From: a virus
Direction: 5' to 3' (one strand)
Length of the DNA: 24,704 nucleotides
Virus record (IMG/VR): IMGVR_UViG_3300042691_025866
Coordinates: 1-24,704 of that record
Shown here: positions 10,638 to 17,015 of the stretch, one piece after another
Layout of the letters: each line of letters opens with the position of its first letter
Numbering within the stretch: the stretch's first letter is position 1
Notes under the pieces: model-generated
The model's database searches: none
What the model was told of the DNA's origin: nothing
The model's input: the letters and a program-made list of their open reading frames with translations, nothing else
Made by a program: the position numbers and the translations under genes

Positions 10638-10679
10638 TGATATAATTGATAAATAACCAAGGCTGCTTAGGAGTCTCCT
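10638..10679 (+). promoter_or_regulatory. Extended -10 promoter and palindromic ribosome-binding site
   Basis: TGA-TATAAT (10638-10646) with no clear -35. The leader contains AGGAG-T-CTCCT (10669-10679), so the Shine-Dalgarno sequence can pair with the CTCCT next to it. Confidence 0.5.
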
Positions 10680-10682
10680 GAA

Positions 10683-11327
10683 GTGTACATACATATAGAA
10701 TCGCTGGAAAGAAGTGGAAGCACATTCTTTGCCTATGCAATTTCTTTAGCAACGGGAATAGATGTTATATCAAGCCCAGATCACAAACTATACCCACTAC
10801 AAGTATATGACGGTGTAGAGCCTTTTATAATCACACTGAGAGATGCTCTCCCATCTATAGTGTCTGCAAAAATATATAGAGACTATTTTTACAATAACAA
10901 ACTTTCCAATTCGTATGACATAGAAAATACGCTACTAGAGAACATAATCGCCAGGTATAAAGAGTACACCCAATACCTAATAGACAATCCAAAATTCTTT
11001 ATAGCCCCATTTCAGGAATTTACAAAAGATCACAACAAGGTTATAGATCTGATAGCCTACACATATCCAGTCCTAGAAAATGTAAGGCCAGTAACCTATG
11101 AAGAGATTTCTGAGAGAGCATCATCTATAATTAAAACAATCTATGAGCCTGAAATTGGAAACCTTCCAAGAGAAAAGTATGAACTAAAAGACGAAATAGA
11201 AGAACTCATATTAAAAGATTATTCAGATGACATAGATCATATTCAGTCTAATATAAACAAACTATATAATAGATATTATGCTCTAGAGTTAGAGTATAAC
11301 AAAAATACGACGGGAGATAGAAAATAA
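10683..11327 (+). CDS. P-loop sulfotransferase-like protein 1, 214 aa
   Basis: The N-terminus LERSGSTFFAYAI (residues 8-20) matches the 5'-PSB loop of sulfotransferases (RSGTT-type), and TLRDALPSIVSAKIYRDY (51-68) matches the 3'-PB region (RDP...S). A His-containing segment (SPDHKLYPL) lies between. Sulfotransferases move sulfate from PAPS to hydroxyl or amino groups; a related P-loop kinase is the alternative. GTG is the start: it lines up with the start of its paralogue at 12110, which shares the same layout. It leads an operon with the 69-aa protein and the oxygenase. Confidence 0.68.
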   Translation: MYIHIESLERSGSTFFAYAISLATGIDVISSPDHKLYPLQVYDGVEPFIITLRDALPSIVSAKIYRDYFYNNKLSNSYDIENTLLENIIARYKEYTQYLIDNPKFFIAPFQEFTKDHNKVIDLIAYTYPVLENVRPVTYEEISERASSIIKTIYEPEIGNLPREKYELKDEIEELILKDYSDDIDHIQSNINKLYNRYYALELEYNKNTTGDRK

Positions 11328-11537
11328 ATGGGAATATTAGAAAATTTTGAAAACGCCTGGGACTTAGATTTCCAGGAAGAGCCAAAGGCACCTGAGTTTG
11401 AATCTAAGCCTATGCCAATAACAGATAACATGGGAAGAGAATCTTTTTGGGAAGATGCAGGAAGACCAGAAGAGACATCCCTGTCTGTAAAATTATTTTC
11501 AGATAATATCTGCTCAAACTGCTCTTGCAAAGACTAA
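11328..11537 (+). CDS. Hypothetical acidic protein with C-terminal Cys cluster, 69 aa
   Basis: MGILENFENAWDLDFQEEPK, a Pro/Glu-rich middle, then ENICSNCSCKD-like Cys-rich end (three Cys in the last eight residues). The ATG follows directly after the stop of the sulfotransferase-like gene. Function unknown. The acidic, low-complexity look suggests an accessory or structural peptide. Confidence 0.72.
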   Translation: MGILENFENAWDLDFQEEPKAPEFESKPMPITDNMGRESFWEDAGRPEETSLSVKLFSDNICSNCSCKD

Positions 11538-11540
11538 GTC

Positions 11541-12089
11541 ATGCAAGAACTCGCTCCAGGAATAATGCTATACAAGGATGTAATTAAAAATTATTCTGAA
11601 ATAACAAATAGAATACAATCTTCTGAGCCAATCTGGGAAGCAGCAAAAACAATGGCTGGTGAAGAGAAGAAATATAGAGATACAGACCTATCTGTCGTTA
11701 AATATAAAATTTCAGAAAATAGCAACGATTTTGCTAAAGACATGTCTAGAACATTTTCTGATTCTTTTGAAAGAATAGAAAAAGAATACATGGCTTCCTA
11801 TAAGACCTATTGTCCAGATCACACAAACTATGCCATATTAAGATATGGACAAGGACAATTTTTTACAGACCACATTGATGATTTTCACGGTATGAATAGA
11901 CGCATATCTTCGGTATACTATTTGAACGATAACTTTACTGGAGGAATAATCTCATTTCCAAGATTTGGCATATCTTACCAGCCAGTAGCAAACGAGTTGC
12001 TTCTATTTCCATCTACATACGTATATAATCACTCTATAAGCCCAGTAGAGGAAGGAACTCGCTATTCTGTTGTCTCTTGGATAAACTAA
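11541..12089 (+). CDS. 2-oxoglutarate/Fe(II) oxygenase, prolyl-4-hydroxylase-like, 182 aa
   Basis: The double-stranded beta-helix metal site is visible: H111-I-D113 (TDHIDDF), H164 (YNHSISPV) and R174 (GTRYSVVSW), which is the HxD...H plus Arg pattern of the P4H/PKHD-type family. Such enzymes hydroxylate prolyl or lysyl residues, nucleotides or small molecules, using 2-oxoglutarate and O2. It sits between the two sulfotransferase-like genes and 3 kb from a collagen-like fibre gene, so a protein substrate is a reasonable guess. A second such enzyme lies at 22851-23414. Confidence 0.82.
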   Translation: MQELAPGIMLYKDVIKNYSEITNRIQSSEPIWEAAKTMAGEEKKYRDTDLSVVKYKISENSNDFAKDMSRTFSDSFERIEKEYMASYKTYCPDHTNYAILRYGQGQFFTDHIDDFHGMNRRISSVYYLNDNFTGGIISFPRFGISYQPVANELLLFPSTYVYNHSISPVEEGTRYSVVSWIN

Positions 12090-12094
12090 ATTGA

Positions 12095-12103
12095 TGGTAA
12101 AAT
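12095..12103 (+). promoter_or_regulatory. Extended -10, leaderless promoter
   Basis: TGG-TAAAAT, then 6 nt, then the ATG of the 12110 gene. The 6-nt spacing would place the transcription start on the ATG. Confidence 0.55.
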
Positions 12104-12109
12104 GGTAAT

Positions 12110-12706
12110 ATGAAAATATATGTTGATGGTTTCGAAAGATCTGGTAACACATTTTTGGCGGGATCAATAGGCTACACACTTGGTATAGAAGCAGTACCAC
12201 TATGGTCACATAAAGTTGAAACACTAGAGAACAGAGATAAAGACTATCCATTCGTAGTTCCTCTAAGAGATGCATTGCCATCCATGACATCTGCAAAGTT
12301 GTATAGAGACTATGTGGTGGAAAACAACATTCAGACTAACAAAAGAACTGGTGATCCAGAAGAACTTATTGAAAGATATTCATCTTATATAGAATATCTG
12401 CTAAATGATAAAAGCCTGTTTATTGCTCCATTTTCAGAATTTACAAAAGACCACAACGCTGTAATTGATGTTATTGCTAAAGAAAATGACTTGCCCATAA
12501 ATCAAATATACACAGCAGAGGAAATCATCAAAAAAATAGGTGAAAACCCAAAGTTTGATAACCCATATACTGGAAACTTTCCGAGAGAACGTGCAAAAGA
12601 ATATAAAGATGTAGAAAATTTATTTCTTTCAGAATATAAATCAGAAATAGATGGTTTGCAAAAATCTATAGACACACTATACAAAAGATATTACGAAAAG
12701 TTATAG
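12110..12706 (+). CDS. P-loop sulfotransferase-like protein 2, 198 aa
   Basis: A paralogue of the 10683 protein: FERSGNTFLAGSIG (residues 8-21) and PLRDALPSMTSAKLYRDY (51-68) match the PAPS-binding loops. WSHKVETL lies between. The C-terminus is a long charged helix (KSIDTLYKRYYEKL). The two paralogues flank the oxygenase gene. A leaderless promoter precedes the ATG. Sulfotransferase is the best fit; a P-loop kinase or adenylyltransferase is the alternative. Confidence 0.68.
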   Translation: MKIYVDGFERSGNTFLAGSIGYTLGIEAVPLWSHKVETLENRDKDYPFVVPLRDALPSMTSAKLYRDYVVENNIQTNKRTGDPEELIERYSSYIEYLLNDKSLFIAPFSEFTKDHNAVIDVIAKENDLPINQIYTAEEIIKKIGENPKFDNPYTGNFPRERAKEYKDVENLFLSEYKSEIDGLQKSIDTLYKRYYEKL

Positions 12707-12711
12707 AACAA

Positions 12712-12760
12712 GTTGGTTTGGTGATCGACCCTATATTCTTGATCGATCAACCAATCCTTG
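12712..12760. terminator. Bidirectional hairpin between convergent genes
   Basis: TGATCGA (12722-12728) pairs with TCGATCA (12743-12749), and flanking TTGG and CCAA segments extend the stem imperfectly. It separates the plus-strand gene ending at 12706 from the minus-strand gene ending at 12771. Confidence 0.6.
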
Positions 12761-12770
12761 TCTTAACCTA

Positions 12771-12980
12771 TTAATCTTCGATACGGTCTAATTCCCACAT
12801 ACGGATATCAGTAATTCCAACTCTAATAGCAAGTGACTGTTCTGGACTGTCAGCCTCAATAGTTAGTTCTGCATTAAACGCTTGGCGCTCTTCTTCTGTA
12901 TTAAAAAATACTTTTCCTGCATTTTGAAGATATAGATCTTCCATTGGCTGCAAGACAACCTTATATATATACTTAGACAA
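12771..12980 (-). CDS. Hypothetical protein, 69 aa, TTG start
   Basis: MSKYIYKVVLQPMEDLYLQN, then VFFNTEEERQAFNAELTIEA and a C-terminal DSPEQSLAI segment. Looks like a small alpha/beta domain. The TTG at 12978-12980 overlaps the stop of the upstream gene and has AAAGGAGG about 10 nt upstream, which makes it credible. Function unknown. Confidence 0.7.
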   Translation of the reverse strand: MSKYIYKVVLQPMEDLYLQNAGKVFFNTEEERQAFNAELTIEADSPEQSLAIRVGITDIRMWELDRIED

Positions 12981-13158
12981 TTACGCCAGCCTCCTTTAGT
13001 TTCTTGTATAGGTTTGCTGTAATAAAAGTAAGTGCTGGCTGACTCTGATCGATCTGCTTTTGAGTATCTTCTTCACTTAGGCCATTATTCTTACACATTT
13101 CCCTGTTATCTGAATTGATGCTATCTAGCATGAAATCGATAATTTCTTCTTTATTCAT
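12973..13158 (-). CDS. Hypothetical acidic helical protein, 61 aa
   Basis: MNKEEIIDFMLDSINSDNRE, then EDTQKQIDQSQPALTFITAN. Helical and acidic. AGAGAGACGG precedes the ATG. Eight bases overlap with the next gene. Function unknown. Confidence 0.7.
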   Translation of the reverse strand: MNKEEIIDFMLDSINSDNREMCKNNGLSEEDTQKQIDQSQPALTFITANLYKKLKEAGVIV

Positions 13159-13187
13159 TTTCTACCGTCTCTCTCTTTGATATTTTA

Positions 13188-13209
13188 AAGTGATTTATAT
13201 AAACCACTT
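13188..13209. terminator. Palindrome after the DHH-like gene
   Basis: An AT-rich palindrome of 22 bp (AAGTGATTTA then TATAAACCACTT) with one mismatch, touching the stop codon at 13208. It may form a terminator stem in either direction, or mark a promoter region for the two-gene unit downstream. Confidence 0.4.
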
Positions 13210-13978
13210 ACTTCCATTCTATTTCTTGATCATATGTAACAGAATACTCTCCACCGAATATCTCAGCATACGAAATGATATCTCTATTATACCTTATAAC
13301 GGTGTTGATACCTACTTTATCGCACATGTACTTCATACCCTGGACTAGTGGCTCAAAAGCCATCTCCTGGCCTGCTAGGGCATTGTTTAGGGTATCCAGG
13401 TATCTTTCCTTGCCGTATCTTTTGGATGTAAAAGATTGGTCAACATAATCAAACCTTGCTTGTGCATCATTTCTTTTTGCAATGTCCGAATTGTCTGTTA
13501 TGTACTTTACTGCAGGATGATCCATCCGTGTAGACCAGTTTCGCATGTTATCGCTGTACTTCTCCATGTTCTTTAGAGTTGAATCAGCGAAAGCCATGCG
13601 TATAAGGTCTATATCGGAGGTTTGAACCTCTGTTGCGAAACTTACCAAAAAAGCGGTTGCGAAAGGAAACTTGTCGCTATATGTCGAAACGCCAAAGTGC
13701 ACATTTGGATTAAACGACTCGACTGACATATTGTCCTCAAGTAAGCGCATATGATTTCCGAGAGAAACAAACTCTTGTCGATTCATATCGCAGTCGACGA
13801 ATAAACAATCTTCTGCATTGATACCGTCGGCGAGACATAAAATATTTTTATCATATGAACCGACTATTTTCGAACCGTTAAAACGCTCTAATAATTTTGC
13901 GGTCATAAAACCATCCATGTCGGGGGATATAATTAGATTCTTAGAATACTCAAGTGTTTCGAGTATGGCTGTTTTCAT
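13208..13978 (-). CDS. Diverged DHH-phosphoesterase-like protein, 256 aa
   Basis: The N-terminus has SPDMDGFMTAKLLERF (residues 18-33), resembling DHH motif I (DxDG with a following helix); CLFVDCDM (58-65) fits the next Asp-containing strand; LGNHMRLL (73-80) sits where the DHH motif would be, but only one His is present. If related, it would be a nuclease or phosphodiesterase of the RecJ/NrnA type, perhaps inactive or altered. The family link is by motif order only. AGGGG precedes the ATG; the promoter region is shared with the divergent gene at 14011. Confidence 0.55.
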   Translation of the reverse strand: MKTAILETLEYSKNLIISPDMDGFMTAKLLERFNGSKIVGSYDKNILCLADGINAEDCLFVDCDMNRQEFVSLGNHMRLLEDNMSVESFNPNVHFGVSTYSDKFPFATAFLVSFATEVQTSDIDLIRMAFADSTLKNMEKYSDNMRNWSTRMDHPAVKYITDNSDIAKRNDAQARFDYVDQSFTSKRYGKERYLDTLNNALAGQEMAFEPLVQGMKYMCDKVGINTVIRYNRDIISYAEIFGGEYSVTYDQEIEWK

Positions 13979-13995
13979 TTTTGTAAAATACCCCT

Positions 13996-14001
13996 TATAA
14001 T
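13996..14001 (+). promoter_or_regulatory. -10 element in the divergent spacer, 13979-14010
   Basis: TATAAT, then 9 nt, then the ATG of the 14011 gene. The complementary strand reads ATTATA, so the same AT-rich core may serve both directions. Confidence 0.45.
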
Positions 14002-14010
14002 AATCTAGTT

Positions 14011-14280
14011 ATGACAATCCAAGACTGGGCTTCGTTAATCGTCGCAATACTTACAATTGTATCATCAATCGGTCTATCTATCAAGTGGATGGTAAAACAT
14101 TATTTAAGCGAACTTAAGCCAAATTCTGGATCATCATTAAAAGACCAGGTTTCAAGATTAGAGAATGCATTAGACGAACAGAGAATAGATTCTGAAAGAT
14201 CAAGAGATAGACAAGAAAAGAAACTCGACGAAATGTATAGAATTTTAATTGAGCATATTGCCAAAGTTGATAAGAAGTAA
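14011..14280 (+). CDS. Holin-like membrane protein, 89 aa
   Basis: One hydrophobic helix (residues about 7-28: ASLIVAILTIVSSIGLSIKW) precedes a charged region with a coiled coil (LKDQVSRLENALDEQRIDSE and beyond). This topology, an N-terminal transmembrane segment plus a coiled coil, occurs in small phage holin-associated proteins. It is next to tail genes and could help in lysis, but nothing proves it. The short spacing from the -10 suggests a near-leaderless message. Confidence 0.68.
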   Translation: MTIQDWASLIVAILTIVSSIGLSIKWMVKHYLSELKPNSGSSLKDQVSRLENALDEQRIDSERSRDRQEKKLDEMYRILIEHIAKVDKK

Positions 14281-14465
14281 TTCTCCTATATACTATATAT
14301 AAGATATCTTGTAAATACAAACCTTAAAGATAGTTCTTCTTTCTTATATATTTTAAGTATACACTATCCGACATCCTGACTATTAAGACTTATTATGACA
14401 AAACGGACATTACCTATTATAACAATTTGATAACTTTAAATATCACTGTCCGAATTGTACCTATA

Positions 14466-14537
14466 TGATATACTTTAAGTTGACTAGTACTCTGGTTTGT
14501 CTCTCATACCCACCAGCCTGAGTACTAGTCTTTTTTT
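14466..14537 (+). ncRNA. Candidate small stem-loop RNA with its own promoter
   Basis: TGA-TATACT (14466-14474) is followed 7 nt later by an 11-bp perfect stem, GACTAGTACTC (14482-14492) with GAGTACTAGTC (14520-14530), then seven T residues. An inner TGGT/ACCA pair shortens the loop. A transcript starting near 14481 would be about 57 nt and little more than the hairpin. It could also be a terminator for upstream transcription. The next promoter begins immediately after the T-run. Confidence 0.5.
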
Positions 14538-14538
14538 A

Positions 14539-14547
14539 TGGTATAAT
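14539..14547 (+). promoter_or_regulatory. Extended -10 promoter for the tail module
   Basis: TGG-TATAAT, then 9 nt, then the ATG at 14557. No -35 and no Shine-Dalgarno site. Confidence 0.55.
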
Positions 14548-14556
14548 CTAGATATT

Positions 14557-14937
14557 ATGAATTTATGTTCACCTGAGATATTTGGAGCAGATCCAGCCAG
14601 AATTAAATGGCAGATTGTAAGAGGAGATACTTCTCCCCTACGTGTTGAATTTTTACAGGATGATGAACTAACATATTTTGATACATCTGATTGGACTTAT
14701 GAGGCTACTACTTATGATCCTCAGTCTGATGTTCTAGATTCCCTGGAAATTACCCCTGGAGCAGGTTATGTTGACATTATGGCTCCAGCATCAATTACTG
14801 AACTATGGGGTAAGGGTTTTAAATCAGTTGTAACAGAATTAACATTTGATCTACAGGTAACTATTGATGGAGAAACAATTTGGACACCCTTGATTGGAAC
14901 TATCTCTGTACTTGGAGATATTACAGGTAGTCTATAA
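14557..14937 (+). CDS. Putative tail/baseplate-associated protein, 126 aa
   Basis: MNLCSPEIFGADPARIKWQI, then VRGDTSPLRVEFLQDDELTY and ATTYDPQSDVLDSLEITP. It has the feel of the N-terminal beta-sandwich found on phage fibre-associated proteins: an RGDT-type strand, then strands with an acidic loop, like the protein at 15780 (YKGDTHEFKIYP). The start at 14557 is chosen because of the extended -10 and because the longer frame runs through the terminator. First gene of the fibre module. Confidence 0.7.
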   Translation: MNLCSPEIFGADPARIKWQIVRGDTSPLRVEFLQDDELTYFDTSDWTYEATTYDPQSDVLDSLEITPGAGYVDIMAPASITELWGKGFKSVVTELTFDLQVTIDGETIWTPLIGTISVLGDITGSL

Positions 14938-15023
14938 TGGCAGTAGTAAAAGTTACAATTCCTAGACCTGAGTTGCCACCAGTAGTTAGAATTAAGAATA
15001 AAATCTTTAAAGTAAGCAAATAA
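14937..15023 (+). CDS. Basic proline-containing microprotein, 28 aa
   Basis: MAVVKVTIPRPELPPVVRIK, then NKIFKVSK. TAATG overlap with the upstream gene. The sequence has a PRPELPP segment. Short, but its position in a tightly packed module and the exact overlap support it. Confidence 0.55.
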   Translation: MAVVKVTIPRPELPPVVRIKNKIFKVSK

Positions 15024-15028
15024 TACCG

Positions 15029-15037
15029 TGAGATAAT
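15029..15037 (+). promoter_or_regulatory. Extended -10, leaderless promoter
   Basis: TGA-GATAAT, 6 nt, then the ATG of the collagen-like gene at 15044. Confidence 0.5.
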
Positions 15038-15043
15038 ATCTTT

Positions 15044-15772
15044 ATGGCTGCTTCTAAATCTATGGACTTTCCTGGTGCAAAAAAATCTAGTTATGCTGCA
15101 CAGGTAGAACAAAGCCAAGCCTCTCCATATCAAGAAAATGCTCTGTCATTTCTTCCAGTCCCTGGGCCACAAGGACCACAAGGACCTGCAGGCAAAGATG
15201 GCAAAGATGGAAAAGAAGGACCTCAAGGACCAGTAGGAATTCCAGGACCAGCAGGGCAAACAGGAAAGACAGGCAAAGAAGGTTTAAGTTCTTTGTCTTC
15301 TTCAGGCCAGCAAGCAGGTTGGGCCTCATACCACAACAAAATAGAAAAACCTTTTAAACTTGGTATTTCTGAAGGAGAAGATGGTTGGGTCACAACATTT
15401 GTTTTATCTGAAGGTCTATCAAACGAAAAATATCTTCCAAAAGGATGCACTCCACTATGGAATGATCACGCCCGAGCATTTAGTTTTAGAGGACTTAAAG
15501 AAGGAGCCCAAGTATTCATAACGTATAGTTTTGAACTAACAACTTATAGCAGCAATACAGAGGCATGGATTAGAACCTATTCACCTAGTAGTGGTTTAGA
15601 CATTGCCCAATTTATAGGATCAATGAAATACCAGCATACATATCCAATAACTGTAACACAGCAGGTATTTATTGAAAACCAGCAAATTTGGGGTAACGGA
15701 GCAGTACCTCAAATTAGAACTGACTATGACGCATCAGTAATTCTCAAATCTATATATGTCAGCGTGGTATAA
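15044..15772 (+). CDS. Collagen-like tail fibre protein, 242 aa
   Basis: An N-terminal segment (residues 1-40) is followed by about 13 continuous Gly-X-Y triplets (41-79: GPQGPQGPAGKDGKDGKEGP and onward to KTGKEG), then a beta-rich C-terminal domain (about 90-242, with VTTFVLSEGL, FSFRGLKEG and VTQQVFIENQQ). Such Gly-X-Y stretches form trimeric collagen helices in phage fibres and the end domain would be the host- or surface-binding tip. The GIPGPAG segment has a proline in the Y position, the classic site for prolyl-4-hydroxylase. Two such enzymes are encoded nearby. Confidence 0.85.
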   Translation: MAASKSMDFPGAKKSSYAAQVEQSQASPYQENALSFLPVPGPQGPQGPAGKDGKDGKEGPQGPVGIPGPAGQTGKTGKEGLSSLSSSGQQAGWASYHNKIEKPFKLGISEGEDGWVTTFVLSEGLSNEKYLPKGCTPLWNDHARAFSFRGLKEGAQVFITYSFELTTYSSNTEAWIRTYSPSSGLDIAQFIGSMKYQHTYPITVTQQVFIENQQIWGNGAVPQIRTDYDASVILKSIYVSVV

Positions 15773-15773
15773 T
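15765..15773 (+). promoter_or_regulatory. Extended -10, leaderless promoter
   Basis: TGG-TATAAT, 6 nt, then ATG at 15780. It overlaps the stop codon of the collagen-like gene. The cleanest leaderless example here. Confidence 0.6.
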
Positions 15774-15779
15774 AAAACT

Positions 15780-16412
15780 ATGGCATTTCCAGGAGAACTT
15801 AATATAAATTACTACAAGGGTGACACCCATGAGTTTAAGATATACCCTCAAAAAACTGACGGATCAATATTTTATCTAGATGACTATAGTAATGCGACTT
15901 TTACTATTGCAGAGATTAGAGGTTCAGCGGGAGTTTCTGGACAAATAGTTGGAAGCGCAAAAATTTCACTAGACGGAACAAACATAACTTGTGCAATCAC
16001 TCCTGAAAATGGAAAATTGATGGACCCTGAAAAAACATATGTATATGATGTTCAGGTATATGCTCAAGGACCAGACACCTACGACAAAATCTTTACTATT
16101 TTAACTGGATCTATTTCAGTAACAGACGATGTAACACAAGATATTGGAACTCCTAACAGAGCAATTCCAACATATAGAATTATTTACAACAATAGCAATG
16201 CAACAAGCGGAGTTGTTCCAGTAGACACAAATGGATATCTTCCAGGACAAAATGCAATTGTTGCAAATAACGGAACGCTTGCAAGAATTGGATATACTTT
16301 TTCTGGCTGGACAAAGTTCTCTGATGGAACTGGAACACTATATACTGCAGGATCTTCAATTCCAGTTGCTTCCTTAGATATAAAACTTTATCCTAAATGG
16401 ACAGCAGTATGA
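15780..16412 (+). CDS. Tail fibre-associated protein with InlB-type repeat, 210 aa
   Basis: The N-terminal domain (residues 1-125) is a beta sandwich with YYKGDTHEFKIYP and TFTIAEIRGSAG, as in the 14557 protein. The C-terminal part (about 133-210) has YRIIYNNSNATSG, then GYLPGQNAIVAN, RIGYTFSGWTKFSDGTG and LYPKWTAV. This matches the Listeria-Bacteroides/InlB B-repeat (PF09479 type), a small beta domain used in cell-surface and secreted proteins. The start is the ATG 6 nt after the -10. The gene overlaps the next by ATGA. Confidence 0.8.
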   Translation: MAFPGELNINYYKGDTHEFKIYPQKTDGSIFYLDDYSNATFTIAEIRGSAGVSGQIVGSAKISLDGTNITCAITPENGKLMDPEKTYVYDVQVYAQGPDTYDKIFTILTGSISVTDDVTQDIGTPNRAIPTYRIIYNNSNATSGVVPVDTNGYLPGQNAIVANNGTLARIGYTFSGWTKFSDGTGTLYTAGSSIPVASLDIKLYPKWTAV

Positions 16413-16996
16413 CAGAAGTATTTGTATCAACTGACGATGTAAAAGTTATTGGTGGTACAGCCAATGTAAATGTTGAAGTTGATTTTGGTCCGCAAGGAGA
16501 TAGAGGAAATTTGTTTTTAGTGGGCTATGGAGATCCAAATGCAATAAATCATTCTACAGAAGTACAGGCTTTAGATATATATATAAATATAGACACAACA
16601 GATGAAAAATATTTGATGATCTATCAACTACAAAATGTTAATGATACAACTCAATGGGAAGAAGTGTCTAAGTTAACTACAGATAAATATAGCACAACAA
16701 GAGATGTTGCTTTTTTAAACGGAGTGTCTGTAGATAGTGAAGATTTCAAGGTTTCAAATATAATACCCGCAAGTCTTTTTAGCACTATATCTGAATCAAG
16801 ATTCAACATTCAGTGCACATTTTCAAATCCCACAAAGCCAGTTGCCAACTCTATAGTTGTTAAGCCAATAACCACAGAGCCAGTAAGTGGAGACATTGTA
16901 TTGCCAGTAAGCATAAATGCTGCTGAATTTTCAGGAAGTAGTTGGTCTGCACTAAACGGAACCCACAAAGTGCATTTCCTAATTACGGTGGTATAA
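16409..16996 (+). CDS. Tail fibre-associated protein, 195 aa
   Basis: MTEVFVSTDDVKVIGGTANV then NVEVDFGPQGDRGNLFLVGY. The middle section (PQGDRGNLFLVGYGDP) has a GPQGDRG motif often found at the shaft start of phage collagen-like fibres. The rest is beta-rich (YLMIYQLQNVNDT, FNIQCTFSNP, HKVHFLITVV). The ATGA overlap with the upstream stop fixes the start at 16409. Confidence 0.75.
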   Translation: MTEVFVSTDDVKVIGGTANVNVEVDFGPQGDRGNLFLVGYGDPNAINHSTEVQALDIYINIDTTDEKYLMIYQLQNVNDTTQWEEVSKLTTDKYSTTRDVAFLNGVSVDSEDFKVSNIIPASLFSTISESRFNIQCTFSNPTKPVANSIVVKPITTEPVSGDIVLPVSINAAEFSGSSWSALNGTHKVHFLITVV

Positions 16997-16997
16997 T
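16989..16997 (+). promoter_or_regulatory. Extended -10 promoter for the proline-rich fibre gene
   Basis: TGG-TATAAT, overlapping the upstream stop; the ATG at 17016 lies 18 nt after the hexamer, with an out-of-frame ATG at 17003 in between. No clear ribosome-binding site. Confidence 0.5.
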
Positions 16998-17015
16998 CTA
17001 AGATGGTGATATGTA

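Noticed and set aside
14114-14320. Minus-strand 68-aa frame
   Set aside because: It is antisense to the holin-like gene; the TATACT near 14350 that could drive it has the wrong spacing to a TGTCGG box (7 nt, not 11).
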